From JAMXLO01 sp035511435 (GTDB lineage: Bacteria > Pseudomonadota > Alphaproteobacteria > Acetobacterales > Acetobacteraceae): a DNA stretch of 5,092 bases. This document shows positions 1 through 5,076 of this stretch, piece after piece. Position 1 is the first letter of the stretch. Every line of letters starts with the position of its first letter. The stretch covers positions 1 to 5,092 of the forward strand of contig DATKFJ010000118.1 in NCBI GenBank assembly GCA_035511435.1. Direction: 5' to 3'. The translations under genes and the position numbers were made by a program. Below the pieces are notes generated by a model, which had not been told where the DNA came from, did not search any database, and saw only the letters and a list, made by a program, of their open reading frames with translations.

Positions 1-86
1 CACGCTGGCGTGGGTCAGAGCCCCGGCCAATTAGGCGGCGCAGTCGGTAGGAACATTTTCCCGCACTGAGATTCCCCACGTCTCAT

Positions 87-117
87 GGCAATTTTGGATT
101 AAAGCAAAATTAGTGCC
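87..117. other. AT-rich imperfect hairpin
   Basis: AATTTTG at 90-96 is the exact reverse complement of CAAAATT at 105-111, around an 8-base loop. The flanking GGCA (87-90) and TGCC (114-117) can extend the stem across a small bulge. It could be a transcript end or a protein site. No adjacent gene explains it and there is no clear T-run, so no function is assigned. Confidence 0.3.
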
Positions 118-168
118 ATTATAGTTCCCATAGTGAATACAAGGTTTTATCCACCTCAAATAATTGCC

Positions 169-243
169 TCATCGATTCATTGTAAAATTCTCCGACAAGA
201 ATCGATTCACAGACAACAGATTGGCGCGGCATTGAATGCATTC
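169..243. repeat. Repeated GAAT-N2-ATTC-type palindromic sites
   Basis: GAATCGATTC (199-208) and GAATGCATTC (234-243) are perfect 10-bp palindromes of the same form, starting 35 bp apart. A partial copy, TCATCGATTC, lies at 169-178, so ATCGATTCA occurs twice (171-179 and 201-209), exactly 30 bp apart. All lie in or at the edge of the AT-rich island. Near-regular spacing could mean a cluster of protein-binding sites, but chance in AT-rich DNA is not excluded. Confidence 0.35.
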
Positions 244-398
244 CCGACAAAGTCCGGCACTCCTGCTGTGGGGAAATATTCTCCCCCTGCCCCACCAAGG
301 CGCTTGATGCGGGCAGCAGCAGACGGGATGCGGGGGTGATCAAGCAGTGATTTGACCGGAGTGGGCCCGATTATTTGCGCTGCGGCGCCAGCCACGCA

Positions 399-1090
399 GC
401 CGATGCGCTGGGCCCGCCGAAATAGATGACGAACGGAGGATGCGTGCCGCCGCGTTCCGCGCCTGTGGCGTGCGTGCGCGCATCACGTCAAGTTGACTGA
501 CTATCTGCTGTAATATGCGGTCTGGGACGCTGCGGCGATGCCGGCTACCAGCACAACGAGTCGATCTTCGGCAGGTTTCCGCGCGGCGTGATCCAATAGC
601 TCGGGCTCGACGATCTTTTCCGTAACGAGTCGGTGCACCGTCGGCGCAGACGTTCGCTTGTCCATGGCGTTCCGCCCGATCGGTTCAGCCTGCGCACCAT
701 GTCGCCCCGGGGCTGTACAGGCCTCATCTTCCGCACCGTTGACAACCAATCGCCCAGATCCGCCAGCAAGACATTCAGGTGGCTCGAAGTCCGTGCTGCT
801 CTGGTTTTTCGTATTGCCTCGGGGTTGCGTGCGCGGAGGCCAGGATTGCTACCAATCCGGCCCCGGACGCGAGCAGAGCGCATACCTGCCGGGGTCATTT
901 CGGCGATCAGCGCCCGCTGCGCTGCGCAACCATGCCCAGTGCCCGCAGCGATAACAAGTGCTGCGGCGTCGTGCTGTCTACAGGCTCGCGCGAGCCGCGG
1001 ATATACGCGGCTTCAACATGAAGCTGCTCGATAACGGCGAGTACGCGCTGCCACCGAGCTTGCCAAGGCGCTGCGCTCCCGCCGGTCGAG
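399..1090 (-). pseudogene. Decayed serine recombinase (resolvase family), N-terminal part missing
   Basis: Read on the minus strand, this region matches the order of a long-form serine recombinase, but only by changing frame. From about 1044 to 922: VLAVIEQL, then PVDSTTPQ (984-961), the counterpart of the IDTTTP...G motif near the end of the resolvase catalytic domain. After a shift near 915: ALIAEM, then RIGSNPGLRARNPEAIRK (859-806), the helix and linker that follow the catalytic core, continuing to GGTPWTSERLRR (676-641). After a shift near 640: VHRLV through EDRLVVLVAGIAAA (569-528). After a shift near 528: ILQQIVSQLDVMRARTP (516-466). After a shift near 460: ASSVRHLFRRAQRIG (443-399). 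Further bases near 1070 (KLGGSA) may continue the catalytic domain in yet another frame. The N-terminal segment with the catalytic serine is absent, so the enzyme cannot be active. The family assignment rests on remembered sequence patterns, but the collinear order of six blocks makes it strong. It lies downstream of the polyprenyl synthase gene and on the same strand. Confidence 0.72.
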
Positions 1091-1095
1091 CAGTG

Positions 1096-1119
1096 TGCCG
1101 TCACAGTACGGTGACAGCA
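1096..1119 (-). terminator. Possible stem-loop after the polyprenyl synthase gene
   Basis: GTCAC (1100-1104) pairs with GTGAC (1111-1115) around a 6-base loop. TGC/GCA extend the stem past one mismatch. It begins 8 bases beyond the stop codon of the minus-strand gene, where a terminator would be expected. No T-run follows on the minus strand, so intrinsic termination would be weak at best. Confidence 0.2.
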
Positions 1120-1126
1120 AGATGAT

Positions 1127-2233
1127 CTACCGCGCGCGGCTTACCGTGTAGTCCGCCACATCCATCAGCGCGCGCCGCAGCGCGCTGTCCGGGAACGGCG
1201 CCAGCGCCGCCTTCGCCGCCTCGGCAAATCCAGCCGCGCGCGCAAGCGTGGCACGGATGGCGCCGCAGCTTGCCATCAGATGCAGCGCGCGATCGAGGTC
1301 GGTTTCGGTCTGCTCGCTCGCCTCGATGGTGCGGCGCCAGAAATCCCGATCAGCCGCGCCGCCCGACTGATAAGCCACCAACACCGGCAGCGTGATCTTG
1401 CCCTCACGAAAATCGTCGCCGACGGTCTTGCCCAGGATCGCCTGGTCCGCCCCGTAATCCAGCGCATCGTCGACCAATTGGAACGCGATGCCAAGATTCA
1501 TGCCGTAATCAGCCAGCGCCGCCGCGTCCTGTACCGGCCGACTGGCCACTACGGCACCCACCTCGCAGGCCGCGGCGAACAGCGCCGCCGTCTTGCCCTT
1601 GATCACCTCCAGATACCGTGCCTCGGACGTCGACAGATCGTTCTGCGTGACGAGTTGCAACACCTCGCCCTCGGCAATCGTTGCCGCGGCGCGCGACAGG
1701 ATGGCCAGCACGACCAGCGAGCCGTCCTCCACCATCAACTGGAACGCGCGGGCGAACAGGAAATCCCCCACCAGTACGGATGCCTGGTTGCCGAACACCG
1801 CGTTGGCCGATGCCAGCCCGCGCCGCAGCACGCTCTCGTCCACCACGTCGTCGTGTAGCAGGGTGGCGGTGTGAATGAATTCGACGCAGGCGGCGAGCTT
1901 GACGTGTCGCATGCCTATCCCGTCGGCCGGATAGCCGCACAGTCGGGCCGTTGCCAGCGTCAACAGCGGGCGCAGCCGCTTGCCGCCGGCGGCGACGATA
2001 TGCGCGGCCAGTTGAGGGATCAGCGCCACCGGGCTGTCCATACGCGCCACGATGGTGCGATTGCAGGCGTCCAGGTCGGTCTGGAGCAGGCCAACCAGCG
2101 CGCTCAGCGCGTCCTCGCAATCCGAGGCGTGGTCCTCCAGGCGCGAAGGAAGCGCCGGACTGGCCTGGGACGGACTGGTGGCAGCGTCCAAGCTGGGCTC
2201 CTGGCTTGCATGTCTGGCGGGCACAGGCACCAT
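1127..2233 (-). CDS. ispB: Long-chain polyprenyl diphosphate synthase (octaprenyl to decaprenyl type)
   Basis: This trans-isoprenyl diphosphate synthase extends farnesyl diphosphate with isopentenyl diphosphate units to make the C40-C50 side chain of ubiquinone, as a soluble or membrane-associated enzyme. The 368-residue frame shows the family motifs in order: GGKRLRP (83-89), the first aspartate-rich motif DDVVD (128-132) inside HTATLLHDDVVDE, the KGKT substrate motif (212-215), and the second aspartate-rich motif DDALD (255-259) after FQLV, followed by LGKTVGDDFREGK (268-279). Residue 123, five before the first Asp, is a small Ala, as in long-chain enzymes; a bulky residue there would favour short products. 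Product length (C40, C45 or C50) cannot be read from the sequence. Alphaproteobacteria usually make Q-10 or Q-9. The first 30 or so residues are low-complexity and resemble no domain. The ATG at 2233 has a poor ribosome site, and a TTG at 2191 has a better one (see separate entry). It is divergent from the DUF2007 gene. Confidence 0.95.
   Translation of the reverse strand: MVPVPARHASQEPSLDAATSPSQASPALPSRLEDHASDCEDALSALVGLLQTDLDACNRTIVARMDSPVALIPQLAAHIVAAGGKRLRPLLTLATARLCGYPADGIGMRHVKLAACVEFIHTATLLHDDVVDESVLRRGLASANAVFGNQASVLVGDFLFARAFQLMVEDGSLVVLAILSRAAATIAEGEVLQLVTQNDLSTSEARYLEVIKGKTAALFAAACEVGAVVASRPVQDAAALADYGMNLGIAFQLVDDALDYGADQAILGKTVGDDFREGKITLPVLVAYQSGGAADRDFWRRTIEASEQTETDLDRALHLMASCGAIRATLARAAGFAEAAKAALAPFPDSALRRALMDVADYTVSRAR
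2189..2202 (-). promoter_or_regulatory. Ribosome site favouring an alternative TTG start for the polyprenyl synthase
   Basis: On the minus strand AGGAG (2202-2198) is followed after 6 bases by an in-frame TTG (2191-2189, codon 15). This is a textbook Shine-Dalgarno arrangement, whereas the upstream ATG at 2233 has only a GGGG-containing stretch. Starting here would give a 354-residue protein and remove 14 unconserved residues. The choice between the two starts is unresolved. Confidence 0.4.
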
Positions 2234-2295
2234 ATCGGCGCCCCGGAAAAGGGGTCAAGCAACGCCGACCCCACTTAAGAGCCGAAACAGACCAC
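2234..2295. promoter_or_regulatory. Divergent intergenic region with alternative stems
   Basis: These 62 bp separate two divergent genes and should hold both promoters. GGGG at 2251-2254 can pair with CCCC at 2241-2244 (6-base loop) or, as part of GGGGTC (2251-2256), with GACCCC (2267-2272, 10-base loop). The two stems exclude each other. On the minus strand TTGACC (2258-2253) is a possible -35 with TATGGT 18 bases on. That -10 would overlap the ATG at 2233 and so favour a downstream start. No strong promoter was seen for the plus-strand gene. Confidence 0.3.
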
Positions 2296-2502
2296 GTGCG
2301 AGTTCTGGTGACATCCAACGATCCGGTCCGCCTGTCATTCCTGACGGTGCTTTTGGCCGACGCCGGCATCGCCGCGGTGGTGCTGGATGCTCACGCCAGC
2401 GCCATCGAAGGCAGCATCGGTGCAATCCCACGCAGGCTGATGGTGGCGGCGGAGGATGAACAGCGCGCCAGGCGGGTGCTGGCGGAGGCGGGGGAAATCT
2501 AA
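2296..2502 (+). CDS. DUF2007 family small protein
   Basis: This 68-residue protein belongs to the DUF2007 family, named putative prokaryotic signal-transducing proteins; no biochemical role is firmly established. The visible family signature is the opening MRVLVTSNDPVRLSFL, the segment DAGIAAVVLDAHASAIEG (22-39), and the stretch GAIPRRLMVAAEDEQRARRV (42-61), which fits a small alpha-beta fold with the hallmark IPRRLMV strand. It covers the whole family length. The GTG at 2296 is chosen because no ATG lies upstream in frame and residue 1 aligns with the usual family start. The ribosome site is weak: the GAG at 2279-2281 is 14 bases away. In alphaproteobacteria this gene often sits divergent to a polyprenyl synthase gene, as here. 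It is followed not by a partner gene but by toxin-antitoxin debris. Confidence 0.8.
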   Translation: MRVLVTSNDPVRLSFLTVLLADAGIAAVVLDAHASAIEGSIGAIPRRLMVAAEDEQRARRVLAEAGEI

Positions 2503-2578
2503 CGGACCTGCGCACCAGCCGGGCGATCGGGATTGATATGCACATGACATACGCGCAAATTTTCGGGTCAGTGAGACC

Positions 2579-2853
2579 ATGGGCAATACGCGAGCCGAGC
2601 AAAAGCGGCCGGCTTCGCGTCGACTGACCAATGTGACCCTCGAGGCGAACCCGATTTCCGCGGCCAGACAGCTTGGCATCAACATATCGGCAGCGTGCGA
2701 GACCGGCTTGCGGGAGCCCGTGGTGCAACTCGACGCCAACGCTGGTTGGAAGTGAACCGCGATACTATCGACGATTAGAACGCGCGTATCGAACGGGACG
2801 GGGCGCCTATCGAACGGGACGGGCTGACCCTGGTGCCGTATCGCCGGTTCTGA
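2579..2853 (+). pseudogene. ccdA: Broken CcdA-type antitoxin gene
   Basis: CcdA proteins are small antitoxins: the N-terminal part binds DNA and represses the operon, and the C-terminal tail neutralises the gyrase poison CcdB. The first frame, from ATG 2579, reads MGNTRAEQKRPASRRLTNVT and then LGINISAACETGL (residues 32-44), matching the family N-terminus (a PTNLTLD-like strand, then a LGINIS helix). It ends at TGA 2753 after W57-K58. Moving one frame at about 2749 recovers the rest: EVNRDTIDD, a TAG at 2776-2778 where the family has Trp, NARIERDG, and the typical C-terminal end LTLVPYRRF with a stop at 2851-2853. The tail also carries a 21-bp tandem duplication. Frameshift, nonsense codon and duplication together mean no full antitoxin is made. 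A peptide of 58 residues holding the DNA-binding part could still be produced. The family match is from memory of conserved blocks and is strong in both halves. Confidence 0.8.
2787..2823 (+). repeat. 21-bp in-frame tandem duplication within ccdA remnant
   Basis: The 16-mer TATCGAACGGGACGGG occurs at 2787-2802 and again at 2808-2823, with a period of 21 bases. In the antitoxin frame it duplicates seven codons, giving IERDGAP then IERDGLT, where the family normally has one such block just before the terminal PxxxYRxF segment. The two copies are identical over 16 bases, suggesting a recent slippage event. Confidence 0.9.
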
Positions 2854-2905
2854 TGGCGCACTTCGATCTCTGTTCTGGCTTGCCCGGGTTCGCTCATCTT
2901 GTTCA
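2853..2905 (+). pseudogene. ccdB: N-terminal fragment of a CcdB-type toxin
   Basis: The ATG at 2853 overlaps the antitoxin stop (TGATG), the usual translational coupling in ccdAB operons. The frame begins MAHFDLCSGLPG, resembling the CcdB opening MxxFDVxxNPG. After about 17 residues the resemblance is lost. The frame then runs uninformatively through the rplM upstream region to 3017. The gyrase-binding C-terminal part of CcdB (about 100 residues in the family) is absent, so this is a deletion remnant. The call depends mainly on position after ccdA and on the first dozen residues. The right boundary is approximate. Confidence 0.45.
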
Positions 2906-2919
2906 TCAAGTCACCGCCT

Positions 2920-2941
2920 CTGTGGTAACATGCTACCACAG
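2920..2941. promoter_or_regulatory. 22-bp near-perfect palindrome upstream of rplM
   Basis: CTGTGGTA (2920-2927) is the exact reverse complement of TACCACAG (2934-2941), and the central CATG (2930-2933 by symmetry, read within AACATGC) is also self-complementary. Only one base pair in the 22-bp unit is broken. The site lies 69 bp upstream of the rplM start and 10 bp upstream of a candidate -35 element. It fits a dimeric regulator's operator or an RNA stem if transcription starts further upstream. No known regulator site is recognised. Confidence 0.5.
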
Positions 2942-2951
2942 CGCCAAACCC

Positions 2952-2980
2952 TTGACCCCACCACGCTTTTCCCGCATATC
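2952..2980 (+). promoter_or_regulatory. Candidate promoter for the rplM-rpsI operon
   Basis: TTGACC (2952-2957), five of six matches to the sigma-70 -35 consensus, is followed by a 17-bp spacer and CATATC (2975-2980), three of six at the -10 position. Initiation would fall near 2987, leaving about 24 bases of leader before the rplM start, with the ribosome site AGGGA at 2996-3000. A competing reading is TTGTTC (2899-2904) with GTGGTA (2922-2927), which would put the palindrome over the -10 region. Confidence 0.35.
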
Positions 2981-3010
2981 CCGCCGCCAACCCGCAGGGA
3001 CCTCTCCCCA

Positions 3011-3478
3011 ATGCTGAAGACCACCCTTTCGCTGAAGCCCGCGGAGGTGAAGAAGGACTGGGTGCTGATCGACGCCGAAGGCGTCGTACTCGGCCGCCTT
3101 GCCGTCGTCATCGCCAACCACCTGCGCGGCAAGCACAAGCCGCAGTTCACCCCGCACGTTGACTGCGGCGACAACGTCGTCGTGGTGAATGCGGCGAAGG
3201 TGCGTATCACCGGCAACAAGGCCGAGCAGGAGGTGTTTTACTACCACACCGGTTTTGCCGGCGGCATCAAGGGACGCACCATCCAGCAGCGCCTGGACTC
3301 CGCACACCCTGAACGTGTGCTGGAAAAGGCCGTCGAACGCATGATCACGCGTGGCCCGCTGCAGCGGAAGCAGATGAAGCACCTGTACGTTTACGCCGGC
3401 GCCGAGCACAAGCACACGGCGCAGCAGCCGAAGTCGCTGGACGTCGCCGCCATGAACCCGAAGAACAAACGAGGCTGA
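3011..3478 (+). CDS. rplM: 50S ribosomal protein L13
   Basis: L13 is an early-assembly protein of the large ribosomal subunit that binds 23S rRNA. The 155-residue product matches bacterial L13 over its whole length: KPAEVKKDWVLIDAEGVVLG (9-28) and GRLA near the N-terminus, LRGKHKPQFTPHVDCGDNVV (38-57), the G-F-A-G-G-I-K segment (81-87), the L13 signature around AVERMITRGPL (107-117), then VYAGAEHKH and a basic C-terminus. The DCGDNV and LDVAAMNPKN segments are typical of alphaproteobacterial forms. The ATG at 3011 is chosen by agreement with the family N-terminus and has AGGGA ten bases upstream. The in-frame ATG at 2930 lies inside the palindrome and would add 27 unrelated residues. rpsI follows after six bases, so the two are one operon. 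In E. coli L13 represses its own operon through the mRNA leader; whether that holds here is not visible. Confidence 0.98.
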   Translation: MLKTTLSLKPAEVKKDWVLIDAEGVVLGRLAVVIANHLRGKHKPQFTPHVDCGDNVVVVNAAKVRITGNKAEQEVFYYHTGFAGGIKGRTIQQRLDSAHPERVLEKAVERMITRGPLQRKQMKHLYVYAGAEHKHTAQQPKSLDVAAMNPKNKRG

Positions 3479-3484
3479 TGCCGC

Positions 3485-3988
3485 ATGTCCGGAACCCGCA
3501 CACTCGCCGACCTCAAGGATATCGTCGCCGCGCAGCAGGCGGCGGTCGGCACCGCGCCGGCGACCACCGACCAACCCAAGGTGGAACCGAAGCGCGACTC
3601 TCTCGGCCGCGCCTATGCCACCGGCCGACGCAAGAATGCTGTGGCGCGCGTGTGGATCAAGCCCGGCAAGGGCGAGATTCTGGTGAACGACAAGAAGGTC
3701 GTGCAGTACTTCGCCCGTCCCGTGTTGCGCATGCTGCTGACGCAGCCATTCCTGGTGGCCGATCGCTATAACCAGTTCGATGTATTCTGCACCGTGACCG
3801 GCGGCGGCCTGTCGGGGCAGGCAGGCGCGGTGCGTCATGGCATCTCACGCGCACTGACGTACTACGAGCCTGATTTGCGCGGCATACTGAAGGTAGCCGG
3901 CTTCCTCACTCGCGATTCACGTGTGGTCGAGCGCAAGAAATACGGCAAGGCCAAGGCACGACGAAGCTTCCAGTTCAGCAAGCGGTAG
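3485..3988 (+). CDS. rpsI: 30S ribosomal protein S9
   Basis: S9 sits in the head of the small ribosomal subunit, and its C-terminal tail reaches the P-site tRNA. Residues 1-38 are a variable extension found in alphaproteobacterial S9. The core starts at GRAYATGRRKNAVARVWIKP (41-60) and includes VNDKKVVQYF, the S9 signature GGGLSGQAGAVRHGISRAL (106-124), and LTRDSRVVERKKYGKAKARR (141-160), ending in the conserved SKR tail (165-167). At 167 residues it is longer than the 130-residue E. coli protein because of the N-terminal extension. The ATG at 3485 is preceded by GAGG (3471-3474), which overlaps the end of rplM, giving close coupling. An ATG at 3478 overlapping the rplM stop is in the wrong frame. 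argC follows on the same strand after 118 bp. Confidence 0.98.
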   Translation: MSGTRTLADLKDIVAAQQAAVGTAPATTDQPKVEPKRDSLGRAYATGRRKNAVARVWIKPGKGEILVNDKKVVQYFARPVLRMLLTQPFLVADRYNQFDVFCTVTGGGLSGQAGAVRHGISRALTYYEPDLRGILKVAGFLTRDSRVVERKKYGKAKARRSFQFSKR

Positions 3989-4010
3989 GCGATTATCCGT
4001 CGGCAGTAGT

Positions 4011-4089
4011 CCGTCACGGCCGGTTGTATCCCGGTGATCCGTCGCGGCACGGTGCTGGTGGGTGGCCGGGACATATCCGGCCGTGACGG
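4011..4089 (+). other. Long interrupted hairpin between rpsI and argC
   Basis: CCGTCACGGCCGG (4011-4023) is a perfect 13-base reverse complement of 4077-4089. After a symmetric 5x5 internal loop, TCCCGG (4029-4034) pairs with CCGGGA (4066-4071). The apical 31 bases can form a further small stem (CCGT 4039-4042 with ACGG 4049-4052). The structure fills most of the 118-bp spacer and ends 6 bases before the argC ribosome site (GGAGA, 4096-4100). No T-run follows, so a classical intrinsic terminator is unlikely. It could stabilise or insulate the ribosomal mRNA, attenuate argC, or be a small dispersed repeat. ATCCGTCG also occurs twice in the spacer (3995-4002 and 4037-4044). Confidence 0.6.
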
Positions 4090-4106
4090 CGGACTGGAGA
4101 ATCTAG

Positions 4107-5036
4107 ATGGCTTCCAAACCCAGCGTGTTCATCGACGGTGAGGCAGGTACAACCGGGCTAGGCATCCGCGACCGTTTGCGTGCGTTGCCCGACATCGAGT
4201 TGAAAAGCCTGCCCGCCGATCGACGTCGTGATCCCGCCGCGCGGCGCGACATCATGGCCGAGGTCGATTTGATCGTGCTGTGCCTGCCCGACGATGCTGC
4301 GCGCGAATCGGTGGCGCTGGCCGACGGTTTGGGCAATACGGCGCCGAAGATCCTTGATGCCAGCACGGCTCATCGCATCCACCCCGACTGGGCGTACGGC
4401 TTCCCGGAAATGCAGCCGGGCCAGGCGGAGCGTATTGCCGCCGCGCGCAAGGTCGCCAATCCCGGCTGCTATCCAACCGGTGCGATTAGTCTGGTTCGCC
4501 CGTTGGTAGATGCCGGCATCATCCCGCCGGATTATCCGATCACCATCAACGCCGTCAGCGGCTATTCCGGCGGTGGCCGACCGCTGATCGAAAGCCACGA
4601 GCACAACGGCGGCCCCATGTTCGAGCTGTACGCGCTGGGTCTGGAGCACAAGCACGTGCCGGAGACGCAGCTTTATTGCGGTCTGTCGCGTCGGCCGATT
4701 TTTGCGCCGGCGGTGGGCCACTATCGCCAGGGCATGCTGGTCTCGGTGCCGCTGCATCTCGACACGCTGCACGGCAAACCGACTGGTGCCGATCTGCATG
4801 CGATGTTGGCAGCACGCTACCGGGGCTGCGAGTTCGTGCATGTCGTGGCACCGTCGGCGGATGGCAAACTGGAACCGCAGGCGCTGAACCAGACGAACCT
4901 GCTGGAACTCTCCGTGCACGCCAACGAAAACCATCGCCAGGCGGTGCTGGTCGCGCGCCTCGACAACCTCGGCAAGGGCGCATCAGGCGCGGCGGTGCAG
5001 AACATGCGGCTGATGCTGGGCTTGCCTGAAGTCTAA
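4107..5036 (+). CDS. argC: N-acetyl-gamma-glutamyl-phosphate reductase
   Basis: ArgC catalyses the NADPH-dependent reduction of N-acetyl-glutamyl phosphate to N-acetylglutamate semialdehyde, the third step of arginine synthesis, in the cytoplasm. The 309-residue product is the short ArgC type common in alphaproteobacteria. The visible elements are the nucleotide-binding loop GEAGTTGLGI (11-20), the VDLIVLCLPDDAARES segment (53-68), DASTAHR (84-90), the catalytic cysteine Cys121 in NPGCYPTG (118-125), AVSGYSGGGR (149-158), and HKHVPE (181-186) with the likely catalytic histidine. The C-terminal DNLGKGASGAAVQNM (286-300) returns to the cofactor domain. The ATG at 4107 has GGAGA six bases upstream. 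It follows rpsI in the order typical of Rhodospirillales, but the 118-bp spacer with a hairpin leaves open whether it is co-transcribed. No arginine-repressor site was recognised. Confidence 0.97.
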   Translation: MASKPSVFIDGEAGTTGLGIRDRLRALPDIELKSLPADRRRDPAARRDIMAEVDLIVLCLPDDAARESVALADGLGNTAPKILDASTAHRIHPDWAYGFPEMQPGQAERIAAARKVANPGCYPTGAISLVRPLVDAGIIPPDYPITINAVSGYSGGGRPLIESHEHNGGPMFELYALGLEHKHVPETQLYCGLSRRPIFAPAVGHYRQGMLVSVPLHLDTLHGKPTGADLHAMLAARYRGCEFVHVVAPSADGKLEPQALNQTNLLELSVHANENHRQAVLVARLDNLGKGASGAAVQNMRLMLGLPEV

Positions 5037-5039
5037 GCG

Positions 5040-5060
5040 CGGCGCAGGTCGCGCCGTTTT
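5040..5060 (+). terminator. Possible weak intrinsic terminator after argC
   Basis: CGGCGC (5040-5045) pairs perfectly with GCGCCG (5051-5056) around a 5-base loop, and TTTT follows (5057-5060). It starts 4 bases after the argC stop. The T-run is short, so read-through into a following gene is plausible. Confidence 0.45.
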
Positions 5061-5076
5061 GGTGACAGGAACTGCT

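Larger units (their letters stand above)
1..398. other. Non-coding stretch with an AT-rich island
   Basis: I see no supportable gene here. The short open frames show no recognisable family and overlap one another on both strands. A plus-strand frame is open from base 1 to a TGA at 67-69 and could be the tail of a gene lying outside the window, but its last residues (ending GRNIFPH) do not identify a family. Counting by eye, positions 81-220 contain 49 G/C in 140 bases (35%), far below the surrounding roughly 60-65%. The island contains a small hairpin and a set of 10-bp palindromes, listed separately. The decayed recombinase ends at its right edge. Confidence 0.5.

Noticed and set aside
118..123. 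Perfect TATAAT on the minus strand as a promoter
   Set aside because: The spacing to any -35-like hexamer is wrong (the best is 13 bp or far too long), and no gene follows in that direction within the window.
147..155. TTATCCACC, one mismatch from a DnaA box, in AT-rich DNA (possible origin)
   Set aside because: It is a single near-match with no cluster of boxes and no replication genes nearby.
633..1034. 133-codon open frame on the plus strand
   Set aside because: It has low-complexity, Arg/Ala-rich composition typical of a shadow frame, and it lies antisense to the recombinase relic, which has real family motifs.
1018..1129. Plus-strand stretch starting ATGAAGCTGCTCGATAAC that looked like a gene start with a frameshift (TELAKALRSRRSS)
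   Set aside because: The minus strand of the same bases carries the recombinase VLAVIEQL block, which connects collinearly to the downstream motifs. The plus-strand reading has no partner sequence or family.
1280..1858. 192-codon plus-strand frame opposite the polyprenyl synthase
   Set aside because: It is an antisense shadow of a gene with all catalytic motifs, and is Arg/His/Gln-rich with no family resemblance.
2930..3010. N-terminal extension of rplM starting at ATG 2930
   Set aside because: The 27 extra residues have no likeness to L13, the ATG lies inside the palindrome, and ATG 3011 matches the family start with its own ribosome site.
2933..3838. 301-codon minus-strand frame across rplM and rpsI
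   Set aside because: It is an antisense shadow of two highly conserved ribosomal protein genes in GC-rich DNA.
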